Of a stretch of 20,927 nucleotides of DNA, positions 7,295 through 14,610 are shown piece after piece. The position numbers were made by a program, and so were the translations under genes. Origin of the DNA: an uncultured Verrucomicrobiota bacterium (GTDB lineage: Bacteria; Verrucomicrobiota; Verrucomicrobiia; Chthoniobacterales; SZAS-18); NCBI GenBank assembly GCA_937871685.1, contig CALMOL010000484.1, positions 1 through 20,927 on the forward strand, written 5' to 3'. Below the pieces are notes generated by a model that saw only the letters and a list, made by a program, of their open reading frames with translations, did not search any database and was not told the DNA's origin. The number at the start of each line of letters is the position of its first letter. Position 1 is the stretch's first letter.

Positions 7295-9430
7295 TCACTT
7301 CTCCTTCATCACCGTGACGTTCGTCCACGGGGAGATGGGGTCGGCGAGGCGGGTCTCGGCGCGGGGCAGCCAGAGGCCGGTCACGAGCCAGTCGTCCGGC
7401 CGCAGCGCCGCGGCACGGCGCAGGTGATCCACGGTGCCGGCGGCGTCGCGCGCGCGCCAGCAGGCGAGGGCGGCGTGGTATTCGTCCAGGCCGGGCGATT
7501 CCGTGCCGGGCGGGCCGAGCACGGTGAAGGTTTCCAAGCCGTGCACGCGGCCCTTCAGCTGCACGGCGTCCACCGCCTGGAGGGTGAAATCGTCCTGCAC
7601 CAGCGCGGCCAGCGCCTCGCCGAGGATGAGCGGCTGGTGATAGGCCTTGGTCTGGCCCTCCAGGCGCGAGGCGGTGTTCACGGTGTCGCCGATCACGGTG
7701 AATTCCTTGCGGCGGGCGCTGCCCATGTCGCCCACGATGGCCTCGCCGTGATTGATGCCGATGCCGCAGGCGAACGCGGGGCGGCCTTGAGCCTCCCAGC
7801 GGGCGTTGAGCGTGGCCAGCTCGCGCAGCATTTCGAGCGCGCAGCGGACGGACTCGACGGCTTGCTCGCGCGGCGTGAGCGGCGTGGGCGTGTTGCCCCA
7901 CACGGCCATCACGGCGTCGCCGATGAACTTGTCCAGCGAGCCGCCGTGCCGGAACACGCAATCCACCATCACGGAAAGATACTCGTTGAGCTGCTCCACC
8001 AGGGCGCGCGAGTCCGGGTAGCTCTCGGTCAGCGTGGTGAAGCCGCGCAGATCGGAGAAGAGCACCGTGATGGGCAGGCGCTGGCCTTGGAGCGAGTCCT
8101 GGAATCCGCGCGGGTTGTCGAGGATGAAGCGCACCACGTCGGCCGACATGTAGCGCTCCAGCGTGCGGCGGGTGCGCGCGCGCTCCAGCGCCTCGGCGGC
8201 GAAGTCGGCCACGAACACGCCCAGGGCGCACAGCACCAGCGTCCCGCCCGGCGCGGCGGTGCACAGGTAGAGGTCGGCGCCATTGTAGGCGAGCAGCGCC
8301 GCGCCGGCCCACGCGGCGGCGAGCAGCAGGGCGAGCCCGAAGCGCAGCACCGGCCGGCGCAGGAGGCAGTGCAATCCCCACACGGCCGCGCCGGCGAGCA
8401 CGACGGCCCACCGCTCGAAGGCGGGCGAGGCCTCCCGCAGGAAGCCGCCGTGCAGGAGCGCGTTGACGGCATGAAGGTGCAGCTCCGGCCCGGGCATCTT
8501 GCGCGCGAAAGGCGTGTCGTGCTCGTCGTGGAATTGCGAGCCGAAGGGCCCGACGATCACGACCTTGCCGCGGAAGGCCGCGCCGCCGCCGAAGTTCTGC
8601 TCCCAGTAGCGCGGCACGAAGACTTGGAAGAGCGAGCGCGGCCGGAAGGTGCCGGGTGCGCCGGAAAAGCGCAGCAGCTTGGGCGTGAATCCCTCGGGCG
8701 GGCGCGCGTCGGGGTCGAGCCGCATCGCGGCGCGGGCGGCGAAGGAGAAGAAGGTCTCGTCCTGCGGCCGGCGCGGCGCGAGGGCGAGCTGGCCGTCCCA
8801 CAGGCGATACTGGGCGGCGCGCACCACGCCGTCGTGCGGGTCGGGGAAGAAGTTCACGAAGCCCGTGCGAGGATCGAGCGGGCGCGTCTGCGGGACGAGG
8901 TTCTCGGTGGGGATCTGCAGGCTCCAAACCTCGCGGCCGTCCTCGTCCTGCGGCGCGAAGTTGGCCGCGAGCACCACCTTGTCGCGGTGCCGTTCGAGCG
9001 CGCCGGCAAAGGCGCGGTCGCCGCCGCCGGGGTTGGGAAAGAGAAGATCGAAGGCCACCACGGTCGCGCCGGCCTCGACGAGCTTGTCGAGCAGCAGGCC
9101 ATGCACCTCGCGCGGCCAGGGAAACCCGGAGGTCATCAGCGAGAGCGCGCGGAAGTCCGCGCTGCCGCGCGGCACGTCGGCGTAGAGCTTTTCGAGATCG
9201 ACCGGCCCCAGCGTGGTGGAGTCCGAGTCGAGCGCGAGGAAGACGAGGCGGTCATCCGGCGGCAACGCCCGGCCGGCGCGCACGAGGAGGTTGCGCGCCG
9301 CGCGCTCGGCCGTGTCCAGCCACGGCGTCCACGCGTGCGCCCCTAGCACGAGGAGCACGGCCCCGAGGCACACGAGCGCCGCGACGCCGTGGCGGCGGAG
9401 GAAGGGGGGCAGGCGAAGCACGCCGGGCAT
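7295..9430 (-). CDS. CHASE2-domain class III adenylate cyclase, membrane-bound
   Basis: This 711-residue protein has a transmembrane helix at about 13-32, a CHASE2 sensor domain (about 35-335, including ATVVAFDLLFPNPGGGD and KVVIVGPFGSQFHDEHDTPF), three further membrane helices (about 341-357, 362-382, 388-408) and a class III cyclase domain (about 445-640). Catalytic residues are in place: the metal-binding aspartates Asp460 (TVLFSDLRGFTTLTE) and Asp505 (FIGDAVMAVWG), the adenine-selecting Lys501 and Asp582 (EFTVIGDTVNTASRL), and Asn585 and Arg589 for the transition state. It should therefore make cAMP in the cytoplasm in response to an extracytoplasmic signal. The ligand is unknown. It is transcribed in the same direction as the SYLF gene upstream, with a 55-bp gap. 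Confidence 0.95.
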   Translation of the reverse strand: MPGVLRLPPFLRRHGVAALVCLGAVLLVLGAHAWTPWLDTAERAARNLLVRAGRALPPDDRLVFLALDSDSTTLGPVDLEKLYADVPRGSADFRALSLMTSGFPWPREVHGLLLDKLVEAGATVVAFDLLFPNPGGGDRAFAGALERHRDKVVLAANFAPQDEDGREVWSLQIPTENLVPQTRPLDPRTGFVNFFPDPHDGVVRAAQYRLWDGQLALAPRRPQDETFFSFAARAAMRLDPDARPPEGFTPKLLRFSGAPGTFRPRSLFQVFVPRYWEQNFGGGAAFRGKVVIVGPFGSQFHDEHDTPFARKMPGPELHLHAVNALLHGGFLREASPAFERWAVVLAGAAVWGLHCLLRRPVLRFGLALLLAAAWAGAALLAYNGADLYLCTAAPGGTLVLCALGVFVADFAAEALERARTRRTLERYMSADVVRFILDNPRGFQDSLQGQRLPITVLFSDLRGFTTLTESYPDSRALVEQLNEYLSVMVDCVFRHGGSLDKFIGDAVMAVWGNTPTPLTPREQAVESVRCALEMLRELATLNARWEAQGRPAFACGIGINHGEAIVGDMGSARRKEFTVIGDTVNTASRLEGQTKAYHQPLILGEALAALVQDDFTLQAVDAVQLKGRVHGLETFTVLGPPGTESPGLDEYHAALACWRARDAAGTVDHLRRAAALRPDDWLVTGLWLPRAETRLADPISPWTNVTVMKEK

Positions 9431-9485
9431 TCAACCCCGCGCGCGCCAAGGCGGAAAGGGCGAATCCGATCTGCCCGTGGCCGCG

Positions 9486-10175
9486 CTAAAAGCTGTCCAG
9501 CATTTGCAGCAGGCGTCCCGCGCCCGGCGGCGGCGGGATCCGGCCGTCCAGGATGGCCGCCGGGGAATAGCGGCCGCGGTAGTAGGCGAAGTTCTTCTGG
9601 TGCTGCGCGCCGATCACCGTGCCTTCCAGCGACGCCCCCGCGAAGAGGCCCTGCGAGCGCGAGTAGGAATACACCGCGGCCGAGGTCATCACGTCCGCAC
9701 CGAGGTCGCGCCCCACGGGGCCGGCGGCGGCGGAAAGGTCGGCGCCGAGCGCCACGTTGCCGCCGCGCGAGAAGGCCGCCACCGCCTCGGGGGTATTCAG
9801 CACGATGACGAACTCGGTCACCTGCGCGCCGGCCTGGAAGCCGAAGCCCGCGCCGCCGAAGCCCACGAAGCTGGGCGCGCTCCAGCGGCCGTTGGGCAGG
9901 CGTGACACCACCACGCCCTCGCCGCCGCGCCCGGAAAAGATGAAGCCGGCCTTGAGCACCGTGATGATGGCGAGGCCCTTGGCGTCGCGCATCACGCGCG
10001 AGGGAATGCCTCGCTCCGGGTCGGAGCCGCGCAGGCGGCGAAAGCGGTCCATCACACCGGCTGCTTGGTCCACGGTGCGCTGGGGCGGCGCGGCCATGGC
10101 AGCGGCGGGCAGCAGCACCGCCAGGGCGGCGAGCAGGCGGAGGCGCAAGGACGGCGCGGGGCGGAAACGAAACAT
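9486..10175 (-). CDS. Secreted SYLF-domain (YSC84/Ysc84-like) lipid-binding protein
   Basis: This 229-residue protein starts with a signal peptide (about residues 1-28, ending LLPAAAMAAPP) and carries a SYLF domain, known in eukaryotic Ysc84/SH3YL1 for phosphoinositide binding and common in bacteria as an exported protein of unclear role. Visible domain pieces are MRDAKGLAIITVLKAGFIFSG, GEGVVVSRLPNGRWSAPSFV, GGAGFGFQAGAQVTEFVIVL and VYSYSRSQGLFAGASLEGTVI, followed by YYRGRYSPAAILDG. I chose the ATG at 10175 because it directly precedes the signal peptide; the open frame continues to 10277 without a better start. The product is probably periplasmic or attached to the membrane through lipids. 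It may share a transcript with the cyclase. Confidence 0.88.
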   Translation of the reverse strand: MFRFRPAPSLRLRLLAALAVLLPAAAMAAPPQRTVDQAAGVMDRFRRLRGSDPERGIPSRVMRDAKGLAIITVLKAGFIFSGRGGEGVVVSRLPNGRWSAPSFVGFGGAGFGFQAGAQVTEFVIVLNTPEAVAAFSRGGNVALGADLSAAAGPVGRDLGADVMTSAAVYSYSRSQGLFAGASLEGTVIGAQHQKNFAYYRGRYSPAAILDGRIPPPPGAGRLLQMLDSF

Positions 10176-10598
10176 GTGGATGACGCTAGGCCGACAGATC
10201 GGGCCTGCAACGCGCGGGAGGTTGAGCGTTGAGGAGGCCAAGCCAGGAAATGGCGCGGGGGCGCTTCTTCTCCGCAAATCCCCTCCCCACCCTCAGCCGC
10301 CGTGCATTTCCTGCCGGCAATTCCCCTTGCTTTGCCGCTTCATTCCGCGAACGTGGGCTGTCCTGCCGCCAGAAAGCCTTGTTTTGACCTTACAGCCAGA
10401 CGGGAATTGATGACGGCTTCGCAACAGACAGATTGTTCGTTGGTGGGTTCGATACCCGGGCGACAGTTTGACGGTTTCGGTCCGCTATGTGCGCGGCAGG
10501 GCTGCCAGCAACCTTTCCTCCAACTATCCTTCTGCGTGCATCCGTGCGCCCTGGGTAGTTGGCGGATCATCAACGAACCCCGCCGGCTTCAATAAGCC
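10176..10598. other. 423-bp gap between SYLF gene and half-RRM gene
   Basis: I see no convincing gene here. Two GTTGAG heptamers (GGTTGAG at 10220-10226 and CGTTGAG at 10227-10233) resemble the arms of the repeats at 14508 and 15934 but have no opposing arm nearby. At about 10440-10462 the run GTGGGTTCGATACCC resembles a tRNA T-arm, but no acceptor stem or anticodon arm accompanies it. The stretch after about 10300 is less GC-rich than the flanks and could be a long 5' leader of the RRM gene. None of its reading frames encodes the missing RRM N-terminal half. Confidence 0.5.
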
Positions 10599-10784
10599 AT
10601 GCAGGACCGCTTTACCCAGCGCTCCCGTGGCTTCGGCTTCGTCACCATGGGCTCCGACGACGAGGCCCAGGCGGCGATCCGCATGTTCCACGGCAAAGAC
10701 GTGGACGGCCGCGTGCTTACCGTCAACGAGGCGCGCCCGATGGAAGACCGTCCCCCGCGCCGTGAAGGCGGCGGCGGCTATTGA
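10599..10784 (+). CDS. Truncated RRM RNA-binding protein (C-terminal half of the domain)
   Basis: This 61-residue frame reads MQDRFTQRSRGFGFVTMGSD and continues DDEAQAAIRMFHGKDVDGRVLTVNEARP before a REGGGGY tail. This is the second half of a bacterial glycine-tailed RRM (Rbp-type): the RNP1 motif (RGFGFV), helix 2 and strand 4. A normal family member has about 35 more residues upstream, carrying strand 1 with the RNP2 motif (typically LYVGNL), helix 1 and strand 2. Here a TAA stop lies in frame at 10593-10595, two codons before the ATG, and no other frame upstream supplies the missing part. A strong terminator follows 29 bases after the stop. The gene is a genuine short variant, a decayed copy or a misassembly. 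A half domain would not be expected to bind RNA normally. Confidence 0.6.
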   Translation: MQDRFTQRSRGFGFVTMGSDDEAQAAIRMFHGKDVDGRVLTVNEARPMEDRPPRREGGGGY

Positions 10785-10812
10785 TTAGCCCCCCACCCCG
10801 GTCCAATCCTCG

Positions 10813-10846
10813 AAAAGGGAATGCTGAAAGGCATTCCCTTTTTTGT
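10813..10846 (+). terminator. Rho-independent terminator downstream of the RRM gene
   Basis: A 12-bp perfect stem (AAAAGGGAATGC at 10813-10824 with GCATTCCCTTTT at 10831-10842) encloses a 6-base loop TGAAAG, and the T-run continues past the stem. It lies 29 bases after the RRM stop codon and just before the convergent gene ending at 10875. The A-run on the left and T-run on the right mean it may work in both directions. Confidence 0.9.
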
Positions 10847-10874
10847 TTACCACGGCGCGGATGGGCCGACCGAG

Positions 10875-11381
10875 TCACTTTCCCTTACGAATCGACTTCA
10901 CCACCTTGGTCATCTGCGGGATGCGCTTTTCGGCAGCATCGTCGTCGTATTCGAAATACACCACGCCCAGCGTGCCGGGAGCGGGCGAGAACAGGCAGAT
11001 CTCGAAGTGCACTTTGTCACTGTCCTCCTTGTCCACGCCAGCCCCCTCGAAGAAGAGCACGTCCATGCCGTTGACCTCGGCCCTGGTCTCCTTGCCGGAA
11101 AGGCGAATGTCCCGCAACGTGGACCCGGTGATCTCGCGCACTTCCTCCCCCATCTCATCCATCGCAGACTTGCCCTTGAGCACCCAAAGCGCCACGTAGG
11201 CGTCGTTGTCCGGCGAACTGGCCTCGATCCGGCCTTGCCGGTCCTCCTTTGGCTTCCAGTCGTTGGGAATATCCACCGAGAAGACCGGGCTTTCGGAGTT
11301 GGGATAAGAGAACGTCTCGGCCCGCGCGCCGGCCGCCATCGCGGCAAAAAGAGCGAGGAGGACGAGGCCAGGGAACTTCAT
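10875..11381 (-). CDS. Secreted protein of unknown function, DcrB/PsbP-like fold possible
   Basis: This 168-residue protein has a signal peptide (MKFPGLVLLALFAAMAAGARA) followed by a domain of about 145 residues beginning FSVDIPNDWKP. The opening, with a beta-strand and a PxxW-type motif, and the later FEICLFSPAPGTLGVVYFEYDD and closing VVKSIRKGK are reminiscent of DUF1795/DcrB and PsbP-like domains; this is a weak resemblance judged by eye. I chose the ATG at 11381 because it immediately precedes the signal peptide. The product is probably periplasmic. The gene is divergent from thyA across a 160-bp gap and convergent with the RRM gene. Confidence 0.8.
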   Translation of the reverse strand: MKFPGLVLLALFAAMAAGARAETFSYPNSESPVFSVDIPNDWKPKEDRQGRIEASSPDNDAYVALWVLKGKSAMDEMGEEVREITGSTLRDIRLSGKETRAEVNGMDVLFFEGAGVDKEDSDKVHFEICLFSPAPGTLGVVYFEYDDDAAEKRIPQMTKVVKSIRKGK

Positions 11382-11477
11382 GGAATGAGACGGCAGACCG
11401 CGCCCTGGCAGCAGAGCAGGACACGTGCGAACGCGGAAGGGCGAAAAGCAGGAAGTGAGATGAGGATCGCGGCGATG

Positions 11478-11492
11478 CACGCATCGTGCGTG
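11478..11492. promoter_or_regulatory. Inverted repeat in the divergent gap before thyA
   Basis: CACGCA and TGCGTG flank a TCG centre, giving a 6-bp dyad between the divergent secreted-protein gene and thyA. It could be an operator for either promoter or the base of a leader hairpin. No promoter hexamers stand out. The call is weak because short dyads are frequent in such GC-rich DNA. Confidence 0.25.
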
Positions 11493-11541
11493 ACTTCGCC
11501 GGCATGGCCCTTGGCCATCCCGCGTCCATCTTCCCTCCTCG

Positions 11542-12336
11542 ATGCTTCCTTACCAAGGTCTGCTTTCACTCGTGCTCGAGCACGGCCGGCCGCGGGCTGA
11601 CCGCACCGGGACAGGCACGCTGGGCGTGTTTGGCGCGCAGGCCCGCTTCGACCTGCGCGAATCGTTTCCCCTCGTCACCACCAAGCGCGTGCATTGGAAA
11701 TCGGTCGTCCACGAGCTGCTGTGGTTTCTGCGCGGCGACACCAACGCCAACTCGCTGCGCGCCGAGGGCGTGAGCATCTGGAACGAGTGGGCTGCGCCCG
11801 ATGGCTCGCTCGGCCGCGTGTATGGCGCCCAATGGCGCGACTGGCGTGGCCCCGACGGGCGCACGCACGACCAGATCGCCGCGCTGCTCCGCTCGCTGCG
11901 CGAGAACCCGTCCAGCCGGCGACACATCGTTTCCGCCTGGAACCCCGGCGAGCTCGACCAGATGGCGCTGCCGCCCTGCCACGCGCTGTTCCAATTTCAC
12001 GTGCAGGACGGCGAGCTGAGCTGCCAGCTTTACCAACGCTCCGCCGACCTGTTTCTCGGCGTGCCGTTCAACATTGCCTCCTACGCGCTCCTCACGCTCA
12101 TGGTCGCGCAGGCCGCGGGGCTGCGGCCAGGCGAGTTCGTCCACACGTTTGGCGACCTCCACCTGTATTCGAACCACCTCGAGCAGGCGCGCCTCCAGCT
12201 TGCGCGCGAGCCACGCCCGTTGCCGCGCGTGCGCCTGAACCCAACGGTGACGGACCTCTTCGCGTTTCGCTTCGAGGACATCGAATTGATCGGCTACGAC
12301 CCGCATCCCGCCATCAAGGCGCCGATCGCGGTGTGA
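11542..12336 (+). CDS. thyA: Thymidylate synthase ThyA
   Basis: Thymidylate synthase converts dUMP to dTMP using methylene-tetrahydrofolate, in the cytoplasm. The 264 residues equal the length of the E. coli enzyme. The dUMP phosphate-binding arginine lies near the start (ADRTGTGTLGVFG). The nucleophile Cys146 sits in LPPCHALFQFHV at exactly the E. coli position. The conserved RSADLFLGVPFNIASYALL and HTFGDLHLYSNH motifs are intact, as is the C-terminal IKAPIAV that closes the active site. ATG at 11542 is the expected start. No folA follows, unlike many thyA operons. The gene ends 11 bases before a large palindromic repeat and is convergent with glpX. Confidence 0.98.
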   Translation: MLPYQGLLSLVLEHGRPRADRTGTGTLGVFGAQARFDLRESFPLVTTKRVHWKSVVHELLWFLRGDTNANSLRAEGVSIWNEWAAPDGSLGRVYGAQWRDWRGPDGRTHDQIAALLRSLRENPSSRRHIVSAWNPGELDQMALPPCHALFQFHVQDGELSCQLYQRSADLFLGVPFNIASYALLTLMVAQAAGLRPGEFVHTFGDLHLYSNHLEQARLQLAREPRPLPRVRLNPTVTDLFAFRFEDIELIGYDPHPAIKAPIAV

Positions 12337-12346
12337 GCGGCACGAT

Positions 12347-12495
12347 GTTGTAGAGGCGGCTCTGTCCGCGAATGCGGACGTGCCGCCTGTAAAATTTTCC
12401 CGGGTGGCCGCGGCGCATTCGGCAAGGGCGGCGGCCACCCGGGAAGAAACCCTAGGCGGCACGTCCGCATTCGCGGACAGAGCCTCCTCTACAAC
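12347..12495. repeat. Nested palindromic element between convergent thyA and glpX (element B)
   Basis: Two 42-base arms, 12347-12388 and 12454-12495, are reverse complements with one mismatch (41 of 42). Inside them a second perfect 15-bp pair (12397-12411 with 12431-12445) encloses a 19-base loop. Each outer arm also contains its own palindrome, AGGCGGC...GTCCGC-GAAT-GCGGAC..GCCGCCT, so the arms look like two REP-like units in inverted orientation. The element fills nearly the whole 169-bp gap between the two stop codons. It could serve as a bidirectional transcription end or be a non-autonomous palindromic element. Confidence 0.9.
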
Positions 12496-12505
12496 CTGGC
12501 TTGCT

Positions 12506-13573
12506 TCACACTTTTACCTCGCTCTGCGTGGAGCGGAGGCGGAGCTGCTTGGTCTCCAGGTTGTGGTGTGTGGTGATGTAGCGCACGGTCTGTGTCTTCG
12601 CGCGCATCAGCACCGAATGGGTGATCGCCTGATTGCCGCGCACCTGCACGCCCTTGACCAGCGGGGAATCGAGAATGCCCGTGGCGAGGAAGAGGATGTT
12701 CTGGCCGTGTGCAAGGTCGTCGGAGGAATACACCTTGCCCAAGTCGGCCTCGTGGCCCTCCGCGATCAGGCGCGCCGTCTCTTCCTCGTCGCGTGGCCAC
12801 ATCCGGGCCTGGATGTCGCCGCCCAGGCACTTCACGCCGGCGGCGGCCAGCACGGCCTCGGGGGAGCCGCCCACGCCCATGTAGAGGTCCGCACCGGAGT
12901 CGGGCAGCGAGGGCGCGATGGCCGCGGCGATGTCGCCGTCGCCGAACATCCGCAGGGCCGCGCCAGTCTCGCGCACCTTCTTCACCAAATCCTTGTGGCG
13001 GGGCCGGTCCATCACGAGCACCACCACGTCCTTGACCGGCTTCTCCAGGATGCGCGCGACGGCGGTGATCGTCTCGTCCACCGGGTTGCCAAGCTTGACC
13101 GAGTCGATGCCCGAGCGGCGCATCCAGCGCGCGATCCGCGGGCCGTAGGCGAGCTTGTCCATGTAGAAGCTCGGGATGTCCTGCATGGACGTGCGCTTTC
13201 CGGTCTCGGGCGATGCGGCGGCGAGGCAGGAAATGGAGTTGGGCATTCCCTTGGAGCAGTTTGTGGTGCCGTCCACGGGGTCGAGCGCGATGTCGAACTT
13301 GATGGCGCCGGGCGTCCAGGTGCCGAGGTGCTCGCCCTTGAAGATGCCGGGGGCGTTGTCCTTGATGCCCTCGCCGATCACGCACTCGCCGCACACGTCG
13401 ATGAGGTCGAACATGCCGCGGATGGCGTCGCACGCGGCCTGGTCGGCGGCCTCCTTGTCGCCCTTGCCGATCCAGTGGAGCGCGTTGAGCGCGGCGGCCT
13501 CGGTGGCGCGCAGGAAGTCGAGCTCGATGATGCGCTCGACGGAGAAGTAGCGTTCGGACGGGGAAAGCGGCAT
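12506..13573 (-). CDS. glpX: Fructose-1,6-bisphosphatase class II (GlpX)
   Basis: This 355-residue enzyme hydrolyses fructose-1,6-bisphosphate to fructose-6-phosphate in gluconeogenesis. Class II family signatures are present: CGECVIGEGIKDNAPGIFKGE near residues 61-81, the metal-binding LDPVDGTTNCSKGMPNS at 97-113, MDRPRHKDLVKKVRETGAAL, and MGVGGSPEAVLAAAGVKCLGGDIQARMWP. Length and start (MPLSPSERYFSVERI, ATG at 13573) fit the family. Some cyanobacterial relatives also act on sedoheptulose-1,7-bisphosphate, but no Calvin-cycle genes are nearby. It is the last gene of the minus-strand lpx cluster; a repeat of 97 bases separates it from lpxA, so it may or may not be co-transcribed. Confidence 0.97.
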   Translation of the reverse strand: MPLSPSERYFSVERIIELDFLRATEAAALNALHWIGKGDKEAADQAACDAIRGMFDLIDVCGECVIGEGIKDNAPGIFKGEHLGTWTPGAIKFDIALDPVDGTTNCSKGMPNSISCLAAASPETGKRTSMQDIPSFYMDKLAYGPRIARWMRRSGIDSVKLGNPVDETITAVARILEKPVKDVVVLVMDRPRHKDLVKKVRETGAALRMFGDGDIAAAIAPSLPDSGADLYMGVGGSPEAVLAAAGVKCLGGDIQARMWPRDEEETARLIAEGHEADLGKVYSSDDLAHGQNILFLATGILDSPLVKGVQVRGNQAITHSVLMRAKTQTVRYITTHHNLETKQLRLRSTQSEVKV

Positions 13574-13585
13574 GGGAAGGATTTA

Positions 13586-13682
13586 GCCACAGAGGCACAG
13601 AGAACACAGAGGAGGGAAAAGCCGGGGGACTTTTCGCCGCGGGCCGACAGAGGAATCTCTGTGCGTTCTGTGCCTCTGTGGC
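13586..13682. repeat. CACAGAG inverted repeat between lpxA and glpX (element C)
   Basis: The left arm (13586-13611) is three 8-9-base units of the type CCACAGAG, GCACAGAG, AACACAGAG. The right arm (13657-13682) is its reverse complement at 23 of 26 positions, with the three differences clustered at the inner unit. A smaller stem (GAAAAG at 13616-13621 with CTTTTC at 13630-13635) lies inside. The element fills the gap between the lpxA stop codon and the glpX start, so it would be in the 5' leader of glpX if the genes share a transcript. I recall this sequence type as a common dispersed repeat in environmental genomes. Confidence 0.85.
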
Positions 13683-13694
13683 AAAAAATTTTCG

Positions 13695-14492
13695 TCAATC
13701 CATCTCCGCCCGCACGATGCCGCGCTGGGTGGAGGCGATGAAGTCCATCAGTTCCTTCACCTCGGGCACGCGGTCGCGGCCCTCCTCGCGCAGGCGATCG
13801 AGGGCCTGTTGGGTGTTCCACTCGCCGCCGAAGAGGATCTCGTAGGCCTGGCGCAGCGCGCGCACGGACTCGGCCGGCACGCCGCGGCGCTTGAATCCGA
13901 CGGCGTTCAACCCGCGCAGGCGCGCCGGGTTGCCGTCGGCGATGCAGAAGGGCGGCACGTCCTGCACGATCTTGGACATGCCGCCGATCATCGCCATGCG
14001 GCCGATGCGGCAGAACTGGTGTGCCGCGGCCAGCCCGCCCAGCGTAACCTGCGAGCCGCACTCGACGTGGCCGCCGAGCGTGCCGTTGTTGGAGAACACG
14101 ACCTCGTCACCCACGCGGCAGTCGTGCGCAATGTGGGCGTAGGAAAGGAAATGGTTCCGCGAGCCGATGCGCGTGGCGGAGTTGGGCGCGGTGCCGCGAT
14201 GCACGGTGACGAACTCGCGGAAGGTGTTGCCGTCGCCGATCTCGAGGTGCGTCGGCTCGCCGGCGTATTTCAAGTCTTGGGAACGCTGTCCAATGGACGT
14301 GAAGGCGTAGAAGACATTGTCCGAGCCGACGCGCGTCGGCCCGTCGAGCACGACGTGGCCTTGAAGCAAGCAGCGCGGGCCGAGCGTGACGCCGGCGCCT
14401 ACAATGCAATACGGCCCCACGTAACTTCCTGCGCCCACGCTAGCCGAGGGATCCACGATGGCCGTCGAGTGGAGTTGCGGGGCGTCGGACAT
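13695..14492 (-). CDS. lpxA: Acyl-ACP--UDP-N-acetylglucosamine O-acyltransferase (LpxA)
   Basis: LpxA transfers a 3-hydroxyacyl chain from acyl-carrier protein to UDP-GlcNAc, the first step of lipid A synthesis. The 265 residues are close to the usual length. The N-terminal two-thirds shows left-handed beta-helix hexapeptide repeats (AIVDPSASVGAGSYVGPYCIVGAG, written here in parts as IVDPSA, VGAGSY, VGPYCI). The family block VTVHRGT is present, and the catalytic histidine is His123 in YAHIAHDCRVGD, equivalent to E. coli His125. The C-terminal helical part (PAESVRALRQAYEILF and beyond) is intact. The gene lies directly downstream of lpxC-fabZ, separated by a 118-bp repeat-bearing gap. Confidence 0.97.
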   Translation of the reverse strand: MSDAPQLHSTAIVDPSASVGAGSYVGPYCIVGAGVTLGPRCLLQGHVVLDGPTRVGSDNVFYAFTSIGQRSQDLKYAGEPTHLEIGDGNTFREFVTVHRGTAPNSATRIGSRNHFLSYAHIAHDCRVGDEVVFSNNGTLGGHVECGSQVTLGGLAAAHQFCRIGRMAMIGGMSKIVQDVPPFCIADGNPARLRGLNAVGFKRRGVPAESVRALRQAYEILFGGEWNTQQALDRLREEGRDRVPEVKELMDFIASTQRGIVRAEMD

Positions 14493-14507
14493 GAGGGGCG
14501 GAGGGAA

Positions 14508-14604
14508 GGTTGAGAGTTAAGGGTTGAGGGAAGCAGAAAAGCAGTCGGAGCGCGGCGTGACAGGTCGGGCGCTTCTCTCGACGCTCAACTTTCAGCCCTC
14601 AACC
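14508..14604. repeat. GTTGAG heptamer inverted repeat between lpxC-fabZ and lpxA (element D)
   Basis: The left arm is three heptamers, GGTTGAG, AGTTAAG, GGTTGAG (14508-14528). The right arm, read as reverse complement, is GGTTGAG, GGCTGAA, AGTTGAG (14584-14604). The arms match at 17 of 22 positions when one flanking base is included. The loop is about 55 bases. The unit is the same as in the repeat at 15934-16038. It lies in the leader of lpxA, between the lpxC-fabZ stop codon and the lpxA start. Confidence 0.8.
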
Positions 14605-14610
14605 TCGGCT

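Noticed and set aside
7424..9346. Long plus-strand open frame opposite the adenylate cyclase
   Set aside because: It is the antisense shadow of a gene with complete catalytic motifs, and its translation is compositionally biased.
10435..10470. tRNA T-arm-like sequence GTGGGTTCGATACCC
   Set aside because: The loop resembles TTCGANN, but there is no acceptor stem, anticodon arm or D-arm at the right distances, and the lower stem pairs poorly.
11249..11458. Short plus-strand frame overlapping the secreted-protein gene
   Set aside because: It is antisense to a gene with a clear signal peptide and has a low-complexity basic translation.
12347..12495. Palindrome considered as an insertion sequence
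   Set aside because: It is too short to encode a transposase and no target duplication is visible at its ends. It could at most be a non-autonomous element.
12380..13741. Plus-strand open frame opposite glpX
   Set aside because: It begins inside the palindromic element and is antisense to glpX, which has all its family signatures.
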